Source of the DNA: Ophioderma brevispina
Taxonomy: Eukaryota > Echinodermata > Ophiuroidea > Amphilepidida > Ophiodermatidae
DNA: 64,000 bases
Assembly: GCA_023653785.1 (NCBI GenBank)
Contig: JAMKCH010035918.1
Span: 33,149-97,148 of the forward strand
Direction of reading: 5' to 3'
The position numbers and the translations under genes were made by a program. Numbering within the stretch: the stretch's first letter is position 1; every line of letters starts with the position of its first letter. Shown one piece after another: positions 35,548 through 46,703 of this stretch. Under the pieces are notes generated by a model. It saw only the letters and a list, made by a program, of their open reading frames with translations, was not told the origin of the DNA and made no database searches.

Positions 35548-35751
35548 GTCTAAGGTTTACCAACGTTTTAGGCATGTTTTACGATGTTCGGCTAAAATTT
35601 AAAAACAGCGTTTAAAGTTACCCATGCGTTGAGAATTGGCGTTATTTTAGCGAGCGTTTAATGCGATTTAACCAGTGACTAGACTCTTATAACGTTAAAC
35701 ATCGTGTGAGAATACGGGCCATAGTCCATAAGTCAAATTCTGTCCGGACTT

Positions 35752-36096
35752 AAAGTGCAAGAGAGATTTCATTCCACATATCAGGTGCACCCTTAAAAAG
35801 CTTAAAAAACTCACAAGTACTGATGTTTGCCCTGATGTAAAGCTTTTCTCTAATCCCCATCTGCAAGGATTAAAGCCGAACAACTGTTTCCTTGGTAAAA
35901 AATTGTGAATTTCTAATTTCGTGTAGGATCAAATAAATTTCAGCCTTGTTTAAATTGAAATAATAGCAATCAATCACTTTTGTTTCTCTCCTTTAGGACA
36001 TTTCCGTAGCCAAATTCAAGGTAAGAAATAATGTGTCTTCTAATCTATACGAATTACTATTATGACACATATTGGGTTGTCTCTCGTTGCACCTTT
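35752..36096. mobile_element. MITE copy B, TIR AAAGGTGCAACGAGAGA
   Basis: About 345 bp, same orientation as copy A at 10677. The left end is AAAGTGCAAGAGAGATTTC and the right end TCTCTCGTTGCACCTTT. It begins 31 bases after TIR copy A ends. Inside, TTTGTTTCTCTCCTTTAG at 35979-35996 is a strong splice acceptor and CAAG|GTAAGAAA at 36021 a strong donor, bounding a 24-base segment. Confidence 0.8.
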
Positions 36097-36111
36097 AACT
36101 ATCGGTTTGTT

Positions 36112-36160
36112 CAACCATGGCGTTATTATAGGAAACTACATGTTAATAACTCCATGGTTG
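36112..36160. repeat. Hairpin, 17-bp stem with one mismatch
   Basis: CAACCATGGCGTTATTA (36112-36128) pairs with TAATAACTCCATGGTTG (36144-36160) across a 15-base loop. It lies between the MITE and the next inverted-repeat element. Confidence 0.8.
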
Positions 36161-36188
36161 CACCCAATTGGTGGTTAAATTTTCACAA

Positions 36189-36613
36189 TATATCACCTTG
36201 AGGGGGTACGTGTGTCCCTGACCAGAATTAAGTTATGTTTCCCGCCCCGATAAGCTGCACCATTAGTGCGTACTGCCCATTTCAAAATGGCCGCCATTGT
36301 TATTATAATTTTTCATTTACAACAGACGCTTTATTTAATCCCAAAGTACCAAAATAGCCTGCAGTGGGCTCAACCTTTTAAGCATCCGAGATGGTCGCCA
36401 CAAGGAGGCGTAAGGAAGGCATGTTATTATAATGAACTTCAATTAAGCAATATTTGGGATGAGATGGATGACTGTTCAATTTATAATGAAATTATAATGG
36501 CAGGTTTGTCCATATAAACAATGACGGCCGAGTGAAAATGGGAGTACACGCCAGCTTGCAGCTTTTCGGGGGCGGGAAACATTCCTAATTCTGCACCCTC
36601 TCAAGGTGATATA
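36189..36613. mobile_element. Inverted-repeat element, about 425 bp
   Basis: Left-arm words ATATATCACCTTGAG, TGTTTCCCGCCCC, AAGCTGCA, CGTACTGCCCATTT and ATTGTTATTATA are matched in order by the reverse complement of the right arm (GTATATCACCTTGAG, TGTTTCCCGCCCCC, AAGCTGCA, CGTGTACTCCCATTT, ATTGTTTATAT). Arms are about 115 bp. The plus ORF 36266-36517 crosses it and is not convincing. Confidence 0.75.
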
Positions 36614-36619
36614 CGGGAA

Positions 36620-37740
36620 ATAATCACCGATCTGGTGATCTTAGCTGAATATGGACTAATATCTCAGTGCTTTTAAGGGGCTGGCTAAATATGAGAATTG
36701 AAGATATTTAGGTATCTGTACCAATTTAAGGTTTCTTATAATTTATTGCTACATAATGTCTAACGTTTAATGTGCTTTGGGTGTTAAATGAGAATGTGAA
36801 TGGCGGTACATTTGGGTTCGAAGACGCGGGTTCTGGTGATAGCCAGGATGCGGGGTGGACGTTCAGGGTGAGTGGGGGCGGGTGGGGGGAGGCAAAATTG
36901 TGCTGTCATGTGTGAATAATGTAGTGGTAAAAAAAAATCAGAGAGGATAAATTGTATCGTTACATTATTCGAATTTCAGGGCGATGTTCTCATATCTAAT
37001 ACCATGCTATCGGAGGATTGGCAAGATAAAAATAATTACATTTAGAAGTGAAATCCAGTATTTTTAGCATTAATATAGTTTTTCATTTTACTCATACTCA
37101 CACACACACACACACCACCCACCATATATAATATATATAAATATATATATATATATATATCTAGTAATATAGAGATATCTATATATCTAATATATGTATA
37201 TATACTATATATATATAGATATCTTATATCTATAATATATATTATTATATATGGCAATTGTGTTTTTAGAACTCTAATTTTACTATAAAAGCTGATTAAT
37301 TTGCATATTCATTTGATTTGCTGAATTTAAGATGGCCTTTTGGCAAATTTTTACAAATTATCACATTTTTTTTAATGACCATTTTTTTTAATTACGCAAA
37401 TGCGCCAATTTGTCACTTTTAATGAGTAATTTCTCTCGGTTACACATTTTTTTAAACTTCGCTCTGAGCGATTTTTTTCTTCGGCAAGATATTTTGTCAA
37501 GTATGAATCATGAAGTGTCGAGAGTCATTGGAAGTACGGTTACCGGGAAAAGTTTCACCGCATTGTGGGTTTTAAGCTTATGTTTACTGTTGTTACCATG
37601 GCAACCGTGGTAACGACCTATGTTTTCGTATTATATAAAATGAAAAGTTTTCTTCTATGTATTTCTCCACGAAGTTCATAGGTAAAGTACTTTTGGAAAT
37701 CACCTTTTTCAAGTTTAATCTCACCTTAAATCTAGGATGA
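36620..37740. other. Microsatellites in AT-rich DNA
   Basis: A (CA)n run at about 37098-37114 is followed by a long TA-rich stretch (37123-37254). No gene is supported. The minus Ile/Tyr-rich ORF at 37042-37257 is a product of the TA repeat. Confidence 0.7.
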
Positions 37741-37748
37741 TACCTTCA

Positions 37749-38486
37749 GGCCCGTATTCTCAACGATGTTTTAAACGCTAATCACTGGTTAAATCGCAAT
37801 TTAAACGCCCGCTAAAATAATTGCAATTCTCAAAACACTGTTAACTTTAACGCTGTTTAAATTTTAGCCGACCATCGTTAAACATGGCTAAAACGTTGTT
37901 AAACTTAGACTTGGTCCGGGGGTGGTTTAAGTCGTTGTTTAACTTCATTTTTCATCAAATGCCTGATATTTTCAGCTCTATGGATACTCGTGGTTATACC
38001 GGGTTACCTCCTTATTTCTCTTATCTTCTTTTCCGAGTCCTCAGTTCTTTCTTCTCGTCCATTTTTTCCTTTGCTTCTATTATCATGCTCGTGTTTTTAT
38101 CTGCTTATGTATTGAATATAGCAAGTGCGGCACAACTAATAAAAACATTTTAAAAGGTTCGGGCTTTTGTCTCCATCATTCAACAAATTCTAAAGCTCCT
38201 TGCGTAACGGACATTCTTGAAATTTACCGCGGGTGCTTCTGCGTTGTATTTTACAACTACGGAAAGGCCATTGTCTGGCATATAAACATTGTTCACGCCC
38301 CGTTAATGATATAGTCGAAATAAGTCCCGGTTCGGTGGATGATATTTACGGCGTTGAAATACAGTGGTTGGCTAAACGACTTGTTAAAATTATTTAACCT
38401 GCGGTTTGTTAAACAGCGTTTTAGCTACCACAGTTTTTAGGCTAACCACCGTTTTATTTTAACATCGTTTGCGAGGAATACGGCCC
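37749..38486. mobile_element. TIR DNA transposon copy B, uninterrupted
   Basis: 738 bp. The left end GGCCCGTATTCTCAACGATG and the right end (reverse complement GGGCCGTATTCCTCGCAAAC) are inverted repeats flanked by TCA on each side (37746-37748 and 38487-38489). It is the inverted sister of copy A and serves as the empty-site reference that shows where the LINE entered copy A. It contains the plus ORF 37884-38153. Confidence 0.85.
37884..38153 (+). CDS. ORF in TIR copy B, unidentified
   Basis: 89 codons. The segment FHQMPDIFSSMDTRGYTGLP is followed by FSYLLFRVLSSFFSSIFSFA, a long hydrophobic stretch that could cross a membrane. It is related to the ORF in copy A but the two start and end differently. 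There is no transposase signature. It may be a remnant of the parent transposon's coding region or simply an open stretch. Confidence 0.35.
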   Translation: MAKTLLNLDLVRGWFKSLFNFIFHQMPDIFSSMDTRGYTGLPPYFSYLLFRVLSSFFSSIFSFASIIMLVFLSAYVLNIASAAQLIKTF

Positions 38487-38489
38487 TCA

Positions 38490-39930
38490 ATGCTTACGCA
38501 AAGCATAGGAGGATGAGAAGGTATTCGATTTAACGACACATCAACATAAACGTGCCCATTTAATCTTCGAAATTGCGATTTGTTGATAATTTTCTATTGC
38601 TCCTTCATGTCCGCCCAAAAGCTTTAAGATAGCTGTGAATATTTGATGTAATGAGTGATTTTTTTAAAATACAAGTCTTACCCACATTTTAACTACAGTT
38701 AGTCTATGGAGCAGTGTAAATATAAATGCTGTTTATGAAACAATGTAGCCATTTCAGTTAAAGATACACAGAGACATTCCGAAAGGAGCGCCCCAAATTT
38801 TTTCGAACGCGTTTTTTTTTTTGCATATTTGGAATGCTTACAATGTATTAGTATCACACCTGAAGTTAATAAGCGCATACGCCGTCTGATTTTGGTATTT
38901 TCTGTCCTGCACGTCCACGAGTGCCACGACAGAAAATCAAGCATGTTTTTCTATAGGGACTATTACGAAATGCAGGCAGTCAAAACAATGTTGTATTTTT
39001 CCTTTTGCTAGGCCTACTTGTTTGTTCGATAAAACGTTTCGGTAGGTGGTCTACAACGATCCAGTGGCATTTGAGATAATCTCCGTATATATCCTCACTG
39101 AAAAATCTCCCCCTGTAACTTTAAATTATGCCTTGCTGAATGCATGTTTACACATACGACAGGAAAACATCGATTGTTTCGACGCAGTGTTTGGACAAAA
39201 TGTAGCTAATGTCTTTTGGTAATTGTTTTCCTTATTAAATAATATATTTGAACAACATGGGGTACTATTATTGAGCATATTGATTAACAATGACACATTC
39301 TGAAAATGAAACCCCTCCTCGTATTTATCTGTCAACATTTATTTAGTCTTTTGTAGTTTTGTTTTCTAGTTATTAACACAGTGTCCTGTAACGCCAGCCT
39401 TGATTTTCGATTTTTGACAGCATCCTATACTTTGAATAACAACTCCCTTGTAGATAACGCCGTTCAAAAGTAAGCCCTCGAGAAATCAAGTGAAAGTGAA
39501 AAACCAATCCCGTTGGGTTTTCTTCAATGGTTTTTGAATCATCCCCATGCATTGCAATGTGCCTATCTTGTACTTGTATGCAAAACACATGTCAGTCCTT
39601 AACGATAAAAAGTATTCCAAAGTTTAAGAACCATAAAATATTTCATATCATAGCAAAATTCCTAAGTACTAGCGCCTTGTGGATCAATTAGTGTAAAAGT
39701 CGGATTTCTATGTGTTAAGAATAGGATTTTGTGGGATCACACCATGCCTGATGAAGTGAAATTTCCTAAACCTGTGTGAATTGTGGGATTGACTCATACA
39801 CCCTCTGTTTTTTTTATTTTTACATAACATTAACTTGAGAATGTGGATCTGGTGCATCTGGATATTGGGTTAGCATTAGTGGCCGGTGTGAAGAATTTAA
39901 GAGTCCTACACATCAGAAAATCCTAGAACT
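38490..39930. other. No recognisable feature
   Basis: AT-rich intergenic DNA. Overlapping antisense ORFs at 38699-39011 and the minus ORFs at 39126-39588 show no domains. Confidence 0.4.
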
Positions 39931-39936
39931 CTAGGT

Positions 39937-39975
39937 TTCGGAGACTGGGCGTCCGTATGGACGCCCATCTCCGAA
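39937..39975. repeat. Hairpin, 17-bp stem, one bulge, GTAT loop
   Basis: TTCGGAGACTGGGCGTCC and GGACGCCCATCTCCGAA pair with a single bulged C around a 4-base loop. It sits just before the degenerate repeats at 40130-40310. Confidence 0.8.
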
Positions 39976-40129
39976 CCACTTTAATCAAGATTTGGAAGAA
40001 ACTTTGTGTCCAAGGACACAGAGCTTCTGATAACTAAAAAATAAATTTTACTTAGTGCGACCCGTACTCTGACTTTGGGGGACTCTCCCATTGTTAGTCA
40101 ACTATCGCAGAAATCACGGTCGCCTCAGA

Positions 40130-40310
40130 AGCGTCCTAGTACCCCGTTGCTGTGACGCAAGTCCTATGACCCCTGTGGTACTGTGATTGTGTCCCAGACC
40201 CTATCCTGTGCCTGTGATCCTAGACCCAGTGTACTGTGATGCAGTGTCCCATGATCCTAAACTGTGATGTCTAGTCTAGGACCCTTGTTTACTGTTATTA
40301 GGGTCCCATC
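40130..40310. repeat. Degenerate tandem repeat of GTCCTA/GACCC/TGTGAT words
   Basis: Words such as TCCTATGACCC, TACTGTGAT, GTGTCCCA, TGATCCTA and TCTAGGACCC recur about every 30-40 bases with much divergence. The vocabulary overlaps with the tandem repeat at 46209-46700, so they may be related. Confidence 0.45.
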
Positions 40311-40381
40311 ATACAATATGCTACCTCCGCACGTTTAATTGAAATGTACTTGGTTCTTAAAAGCAGGCCGAATCCAAACAG

Positions 40382-40501
40382 TCCGCTGTGGCTTAGTTGG
40401 GGCGATCTTCAGACGACCAGGTATTAATAGTATAATGTTATGTATTGTTGAAAATGTGATTCTGGTGAATGTCTCGAGGTTCGAGTCCTGGTTGCACCAT
40501 T
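40382..40501 (+). repeat. tRNA-like A and B boxes
   Basis: TGGCTTAGTTGG (40389-40400) matches a pol III A box and GGTTCGAGTCC (40478-40488) a B box, ending GCACCA. Four of five T-stem pairs form, but the acceptor ends do not pair and the 77-base gap between boxes is too long for a simple tRNA. It could be a degraded tRNA with an insertion, or a SINE head. Confidence 0.35.
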
Positions 40502-40509
40502 TTAATAGT

Positions 40510-41770
40510 CAGTGGACTTAGAATCATTTTATACTTTTGAATTTTTAAAAAATTATTACCTTCTTGTTATTTTTTAGTGAGTTATTACTTCTCTTTGAAA
40601 TTTAATTGGTTATACTTGTCTTTCAATTTTTAAATAAATCTTCTTTTAAATTTTGATATTGTAACAATTTGGTAAATTAAAGAGCGTGTTTTTGTAGATG
40701 GACAGGGAGTTTTAAATAGAGAAAACAGTTTTAAAAAAAAATGAAGCAGATGTTGATATTTTTAATATTTTTTGTTAATTTCAATACAGTGTGAAAAGAT
40801 AAACACTCAATATCGATTTTAAAAAAGTGATTAACCTTTTTGTATGGTAAATATTTACTATACTATAATTAAACGCACAAATATGGAAATGTAACCAGAG
40901 CCGTTGATTTGTAATAACATGGTGGTAATAAAAATGAAAGAATGAACGCCATCAATGTGAATGTTAGTTGTTGCCTCACTCATTAACATCTTTGCTGTTC
41001 AAATACTTTAACATTCTAATATTCAACATTTTATAAGTGTTAACATCATTAACTGTTTTACGTGGCTCTCTCAATAATGCAATATAGTGTTTAATGTATT
41101 AGTACTTGTTTTGCAAGTCTATTAATAACTCTAATATGACAAAATGGCGTCGCTAGACGTGTAGATATAAAAATAATAGGTCTAATTCTACTAAGACTCA
41201 AATTCTTGGGTGTATAGGTGGCACCGCTTTCCTCCCTTGTGTTTATTTCCATCTTGGTAAAACGCTTGAAAAATGTCTCAAATGCGCTAGTTGTACATTT
41301 CGAAAGTGGTATTTTCATCATTGGCATTAATCATTTATAAGCAGATCCAGGCCAATTTAGCTCATTATTTCACCTCGATTGCCCCACTTTCAGCTGTAGG
41401 CACACCGACTATTGAGTATCTTGTGTTGGGCATTCCGCATGCACTTACGTTTCATAGTATATACCGTATGGTTGAAAATCTGGTTAGTTTGGTGAAAATT
41501 AGCCTTGTACTTTAGCGGATATTCTTGTATTTCCTCTATTAAAGTGTTATAGAAACCTGGCCAAAGGTGCCTTTTTTCCATAGACTACTGTGGTGTGTGT
41601 GAGGGTAGGATTGCAGAAAACGTTAGTCAAACACCACTAACTTTTATTGAAACATTGACGCATTTTCATAGCTCAAAAATGTTAATAGCAACATCTTCTA
41701 AAGAATGGTGTTCATAACTCAAGCATAAAACTTAGAGCGAGTTAATGGACCGATTGCGCCATCTATTTTG
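40510..41770. other. No gene recognised
   Basis: AT-rich. Antisense ORFs at 41091-41581 overlap one another and lack domains. Confidence 0.4.
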
Positions 41771-41773
41771 CAT

Positions 41774-41940
41774 CTTTACACTGTAAAAGATCCCCCGTAT
41801 TTTTACGGTGAACCGTAAAATTTACGCTTCTTTACATGCCAATGTTACGGTTGACCCGTAATGTTACGGTCAAAACCAGTGAAACCCACCTAAAAATAAG
41901 CCACGTTTACGGTAAATACCGTAACATTACGTAAACCTGT
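41774..41940. repeat. Repeat block of TTACGGT/ACCGTAA words
   Basis: Begins TTACACTGTAAAAG and carries about eight copies of ACCGTAA or its complement (TTTTTACGGTGAACCGTAAA, ATGTTACGGTTGACCCGTAA, GTTTACGGTAAATACCGTAA). The starting 12-mer matches the end of the block at 23590 in reverse complement. Probably one end of a DNA transposon. Confidence 0.45.
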
Positions 41941-41949
41941 TAATTTAGG

Positions 41950-44820
41950 GTTAAAATGCTGGCAACTCAAGTAGTCAGGTATTTTACCGTATAAACAATA
42001 TCCACAATAACATGCACTCATAAATTGTTTACAAAATGTTTAAGCTCTTATATACATTTTTAAAAATATTATAAGTTTGACAAACGAGAATTCCTTGAAT
42101 GTCGTTATTTCATCCATTTTGGGCCAATCCAACGTGGGTTAAATTTCTTTTGGTACCGTCTCAGTTTTTATCCATTGTGCTTGTTGGCTCTCCATTTTTT
42201 CCGGTGGTCCAATTACCACTTTGCCCGGCAGTTTTATCACAGTAGTTACAGGAATTAGCAAAATGTGGAAAATAAGGTGAACCATCCCATATAAATGCTT
42301 CCATGTAGAAACAAACCACCAAATAGTGAAACAATGAAGTTATTCGAGGATATTTGCCAACCTTTCTCCCACCAATGGACATAGAAGCGATGTTTCTAAA
42401 ATCTCATAAACAGCTGATTGTGGTTTTTACACAACAAAGATCACATGTCAGTGCACAATATTCGCTTATCAATCTGGGATATTCACAGCCTCAGGGGAAG
42501 GCTTTTTTGATTTCAAGTCGTAATTTGATACGCACTTATGAAATTCAGAACTCAGATATTAAAGTACTGGCCTTGCTTTAATACAACGATTTCAAGCCAA
42601 CCACTTTCAGGATATGTTTCACATATCTATTCGCAATACAACATAAAACTCTGGATTAGCAAATCCCGTTTACCCTCTAAAGTTTCGTCCGTAACGCTTG
42701 ATATAATTATACATTTAGCCATGCATTACCAATTGACCCAAAGGCCACTTGTACTCCCAGTTGCCATTGTTTCATGTTCCTCCTTACGTGTTCGAGTGAG
42801 CGGAGTCTTTCTCAAATCGTGATGGTTTTCTGTACTCTCTTCCAGTATTGCAGTTTCATTTCTCCTATTCATGTCCGGTGTCATGGGTTCAGAATTCTAT
42901 TAGGGAGGCTGTTATAATAAAATAAAAGTTATGTTTGAAGTCCAACATACTAATTTTGTCACTGATCCTAATCAGGGGGGTGGCCTTTATTCTCAGCGGT
43001 CCCTCTTTCTTTTAGTTCGGTTGACACGTTTGGCAGATCTGATATAATTCCTTGTTGATAATGCTTGTTGCCATCGTGTGTTGAATGCAACTCTTACAAT
43101 TCTAGTTGAAGCTGCTATCTGGAATGTGCGATCTGGATTTTTGTTTTTTGTAACTTTCGAGGTAGGCTTCGCGTTCACATCCATAAGTATCACTGCACTC
43201 AACATTGAAAGAAAGAAAGACGATCTTCAGCTTCTTCCTGGTGGATTCCCCCGAGAGTATTGCCATGTGCGTCATTGAAGTCTAGATCGTAGTAATGCCT
43301 ATAAATCTCTCCTCCCCTCCTCTTTTATAGCTGAGAGCACATCTCTTTCTCCTTCCTTCTGTGGCTATTCGAGAGTCGTAATCAGAGGATGATTTAAGAA
43401 TGTCCCATCATACAGTGCATGCTTTGTGGTTGACTCCGAGTAGATACCATGATAAGTAACGGACCATACACAGATTCTAACAGTAAACATGATTTATGAG
43501 GATATTTGATTTTGTGTATTTTCATATTCCAAACCTCATTCGAGAAGGAAATAAGTTAATGCTATTTGACTATAGTCTATTACCCCCAGATATCTTCATT
43601 TTACTATCGACTGCCTACTAGCCATAGATATGGCAGATTTCAAACCACCATTTTCTACAGAATCACTGGCATTTGACAGTGCAAAGGACAGTCCATCCTG
43701 GTGATTAACTAGTGTGCTATTCTACTCAGAAATAAAAAATTTCACATGGTTAGTTTTCCCATGAGGTGTGATCACTTACAGCCTTTGTTACATTCACAAG
43801 AAGGTCTGGTTACCATTGTCCTTATTATTTTCATCATTTACATCGACGGGTTGTTATCGAAGCTATTTTCCTTGAAATCTACTGAAGGTAATTATGGTTA
43901 ATAGGCCCTGTTGCAAAAATAAAGAATAATTCTGTGTATAGTCTTCGCACCGCTCAATTCTTCTACTGTATTTAACTCCCTATAGGTCTTTTCTTTCTAC
44001 ATGTCCCTAGAGAATCTTTACCGTCTTGAACTCCTCCTGGTCGAGTGGAAACTCACTTGTAGTGCGATATATGCATTATAGTTTTGGGATCATTTTCTCA
44101 GTAGCATTCGGGGATTTCTAAAAATATGTGTACGATTTTTCTACTTTTCTTCATTTGGATATTTCCTTTTAAAGCTGCCGTTTTCTTTGAATTTTTGCCT
44201 AGTTCTGACAATATTTGCTTTTTGCGTGTGCTTGCTCTTCTACATTGAATCTGTTGCTGAGCTCATCCTCTGAGACCTTGATGCATGTCTATTTCAGCTT
44301 CCTCTTAGCAAGCTTCTCTCACATCTAACGAATATGGGAGCCGCAACATAGATTATTATAATTAACAATTGGTATTTGATGCCCCTTTTCGTGGAAAAAA
44401 AACAAGCAACAACATTTGCAATGAGTGTGTTGAGGGACGCTATTGAAGTAATGGATTGGGGGTGTGGTCAGTAAAGTACGCAAGGCAAGCCGCAAAATTG
44501 ACAATTTCCATAGACACAGTTAGAAACGAAAAAAAAAGCGTTAGGGAATGAATATCAAATTCCCATGTGGTGTTTGGCTCAATGATGACAAATGGCTAGT
44601 TTTATATTAAATAGAGACTTTGATTCTATACTGTCGGTAAGCCAGAAAATAGTCACGTATTCCATTATCCAGTATTTAATACCATGTCTTGACATATGAC
44701 ATCATAGTGTCGTATATTCTGGATGTTTTTAATTATTTGATGCCAATAGAAAGAGAAGAAGATCATCCAGTGGTACCAAATTTACTTTGAAGTATTGCAT
44801 GTTTTTTGATAAGAAAAACT
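41950..44820. other. No gene recognised
   Basis: AT-rich DNA. ORFs such as 42161-42382 (minus) and 42993-43205 (minus) have coding-like composition but no domain and no clear splice partners. A G run lies at 44824-44832. Confidence 0.3.
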
Positions 44821-44834
44821 CCGGGGGGGGGGGC

Positions 44835-46200
44835 TAAATCCAAAAAAAGGGCTCCGATAGACGAGGGTTATAATAATTGGGCTGTTATCTTCAACGTACG
44901 TTTGTTGATACACATCATTGAATGAAGTGTTTTCTTCTTCGTCTCCCTAAATGGAATAACTTTTTCTCACATTTGTCTGAACGCAGATACATTAGCAATC
45001 TTCTAGAGGTGGAGGTTGCGACCTCAATTATGGTCTGCTCTTGGAGGTAATTCCTATCGCTGAGCAGACGCCAATCATGTTGAGTCTTTCTAGGCGCCAT
45101 TTTGTTTTACCCGAGATGCCAACTCGTATAAAGGACCATGCTATGGTATGAGCCCAAACTCAAAAGCGCTGTACGTCTCTACATTCAAAATGATGCCTCC
45201 TCAATTCCTTGCGCCCTCAGAGCTGCCCATTTTCTTGTGGAAGTATGTTCTTGCTGTGAGCTGTGTTTACCTGCAAAATCCAACATTTTTTTTTACATTT
45301 CTCGTCTTGATCATGGCGAGCGAACTTTGAACTTTCAGTAATATCCTGGCGTTGCAATCTCCAAGCACCAGTAACAAGTCTTTGCTAGAATGGATTCAAT
45401 GGCTCTTGTAGTGAGGCTTATGCCAGTCTCTTCGGCGATGTTGGTTCGACAGTAGGAAACATCACAGTTGAAGCGAGATTTCCTTGATAATATCCACAAC
45501 CTCATACATTCCCTACACCCGTCTTCTCCAAAAATGCAAGGGAAATTTCCTAGTGAAATCCAGAAAGTGAATGGGAATTCCCATAATGAAATCCAAAAGA
45601 AGCATGATAAATTGCACAATGAAAATCGCTAAAAAATATATCCAATATTCCAAATGTGTTATTTTAACAGATGTATGCACTGAAGAGGATAATTGAGAAA
45701 TGAGTAGCTAACCAAGATGACTCTTTTGATGAATTGGCTTACGTACTGGCCCACTGAAGAAAAAAAAAACATTTCCAAAGAATACTATTACTTAGTAGGC
45801 TTGTTTTCCCCTTTCGTCCTCGTTGGTTTAAACCCACTTCAAGAAGATGACATAAGAAAAAATACCACGGAAATTCTCAAACTGATTTGTCAAATACGGC
45901 TTTTTGGGACGATTTTGAAATTTTCATGGGGGTGGATAATTCCTGGATAGCCATTTTGACACCCTTAACCATTGTTCGCAATTTTGAAAACCTATGTGCA
46001 TCTGCCCGTTGATGTTGGTGCGTACCATGATACTGAAATGTCATTATGAATGTTATGATAGCTCACAAAAAAAAAATTCACAAATTCCCCTTTAAAGACA
46101 ACACTTCAAGGGATTTAAAATGATGTGCCATTTCAAGCAGACACTCAATTTGCTGGGATGCTTGCATTTGAACCAGCTCATGGGGATTCAACCCACAAGT
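44835..46200. other. No gene recognised
   Basis: The minus ORF 44915-45100 begins in a reasonable start context (AAAATGG) but ends after 61 codons without a motif. An imperfect short tandem (GGATTTCATTATGGGAA / GGATTTCACTAGGAAA on the minus strand) lies near 45540-45600. Confidence 0.3.
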
Positions 46201-46208
46201 AGCAACCA

Positions 46209-46700
46209 CTTCCCCGGACCCTCCAATTTAGGGACCCTGAGATTGGTGTAAATGTTACTACTTTAGAGTCCCACTATTTCAAATGGCCTAGAACTCTTCC
46301 TTTTATTACATGTAGTCGAGGAACATTGGACCTGCGTGTTATACCGATAGCCCTATGACGTGAGAATCATAACTTAGTATCCATAGGACCTAATTTTAAC
46401 CATATGGTCCTATGACTTGTGAATTCACTGCTGGGACACTCACAACTAGGACACAAAAATAAACTTCCCCGGACCCTCAAAATTTAGGGACGCTGAGATT
46501 TTTGTAATGTAATAAAATTCAGAGTCTCCACTATTTCAAATGTCTAGGACTCTTTCCTCCTTTTATTACCTATAGTCCATGGAACCCCTTTGTGTTTTTA
46601 TTACGAAATACCTGGACACTGAAAATCAAAACTTAGTGTCTATAGGGACTCATAATTTCAAAACATAAACAAAATTTTCCTAGGACTGTGAAATCATAAA
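46209..46700. repeat. Tandem duplication, 255-base unit
   Basis: CTTCCCCGGACCCTCCAATTT, TTTAGGGACCCTGAGATT, CCACTATTTCAAATG, TCTAGGACTCTT and CCTTTTATTAC occur at 46209 and again from 46464 in the same order, with moderate divergence. Confidence 0.8.
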
Positions 46701-46703
46701 CAA

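Larger units (their letters stand above)
33586..35720. mobile_element. TIR DNA transposon copy A, split by a LINE
   Basis: The left end GGCCGTATTCTCCAACGATG and the right end, whose reverse complement is GGCCCGTATTCTCACACGAT, form terminal inverted repeats flanked by ATA on both sides (33583-33585 and 35721-35723). Without the inserted LINE (33657-35021) the element is about 771 bp and aligns along its length, in opposite orientation, with copy B at 37749-38486. The end sequence and 3-bp target duplication resemble PIF/Harbinger-type elements, but the target is not the usual TWA, so the class is inferred. It contains a minus ORF (35284-35547) related to that of copy B. Confidence 0.85.

Noticed and set aside
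37042..37257. Ile/Tyr-rich minus ORF
   Set aside because: Produced by a TA-rich microsatellite.
42161..42382. Minus ORF of 73 codons with a hydrophilic C-terminus
   Set aside because: No acceptor, no homologous motif; composition alone is not enough.
44915..45100. Minus ORF starting in a good ATG context
   Set aside because: Stops after 61 codons, no motif, no convincing donor site. A first exon is possible but not shown.
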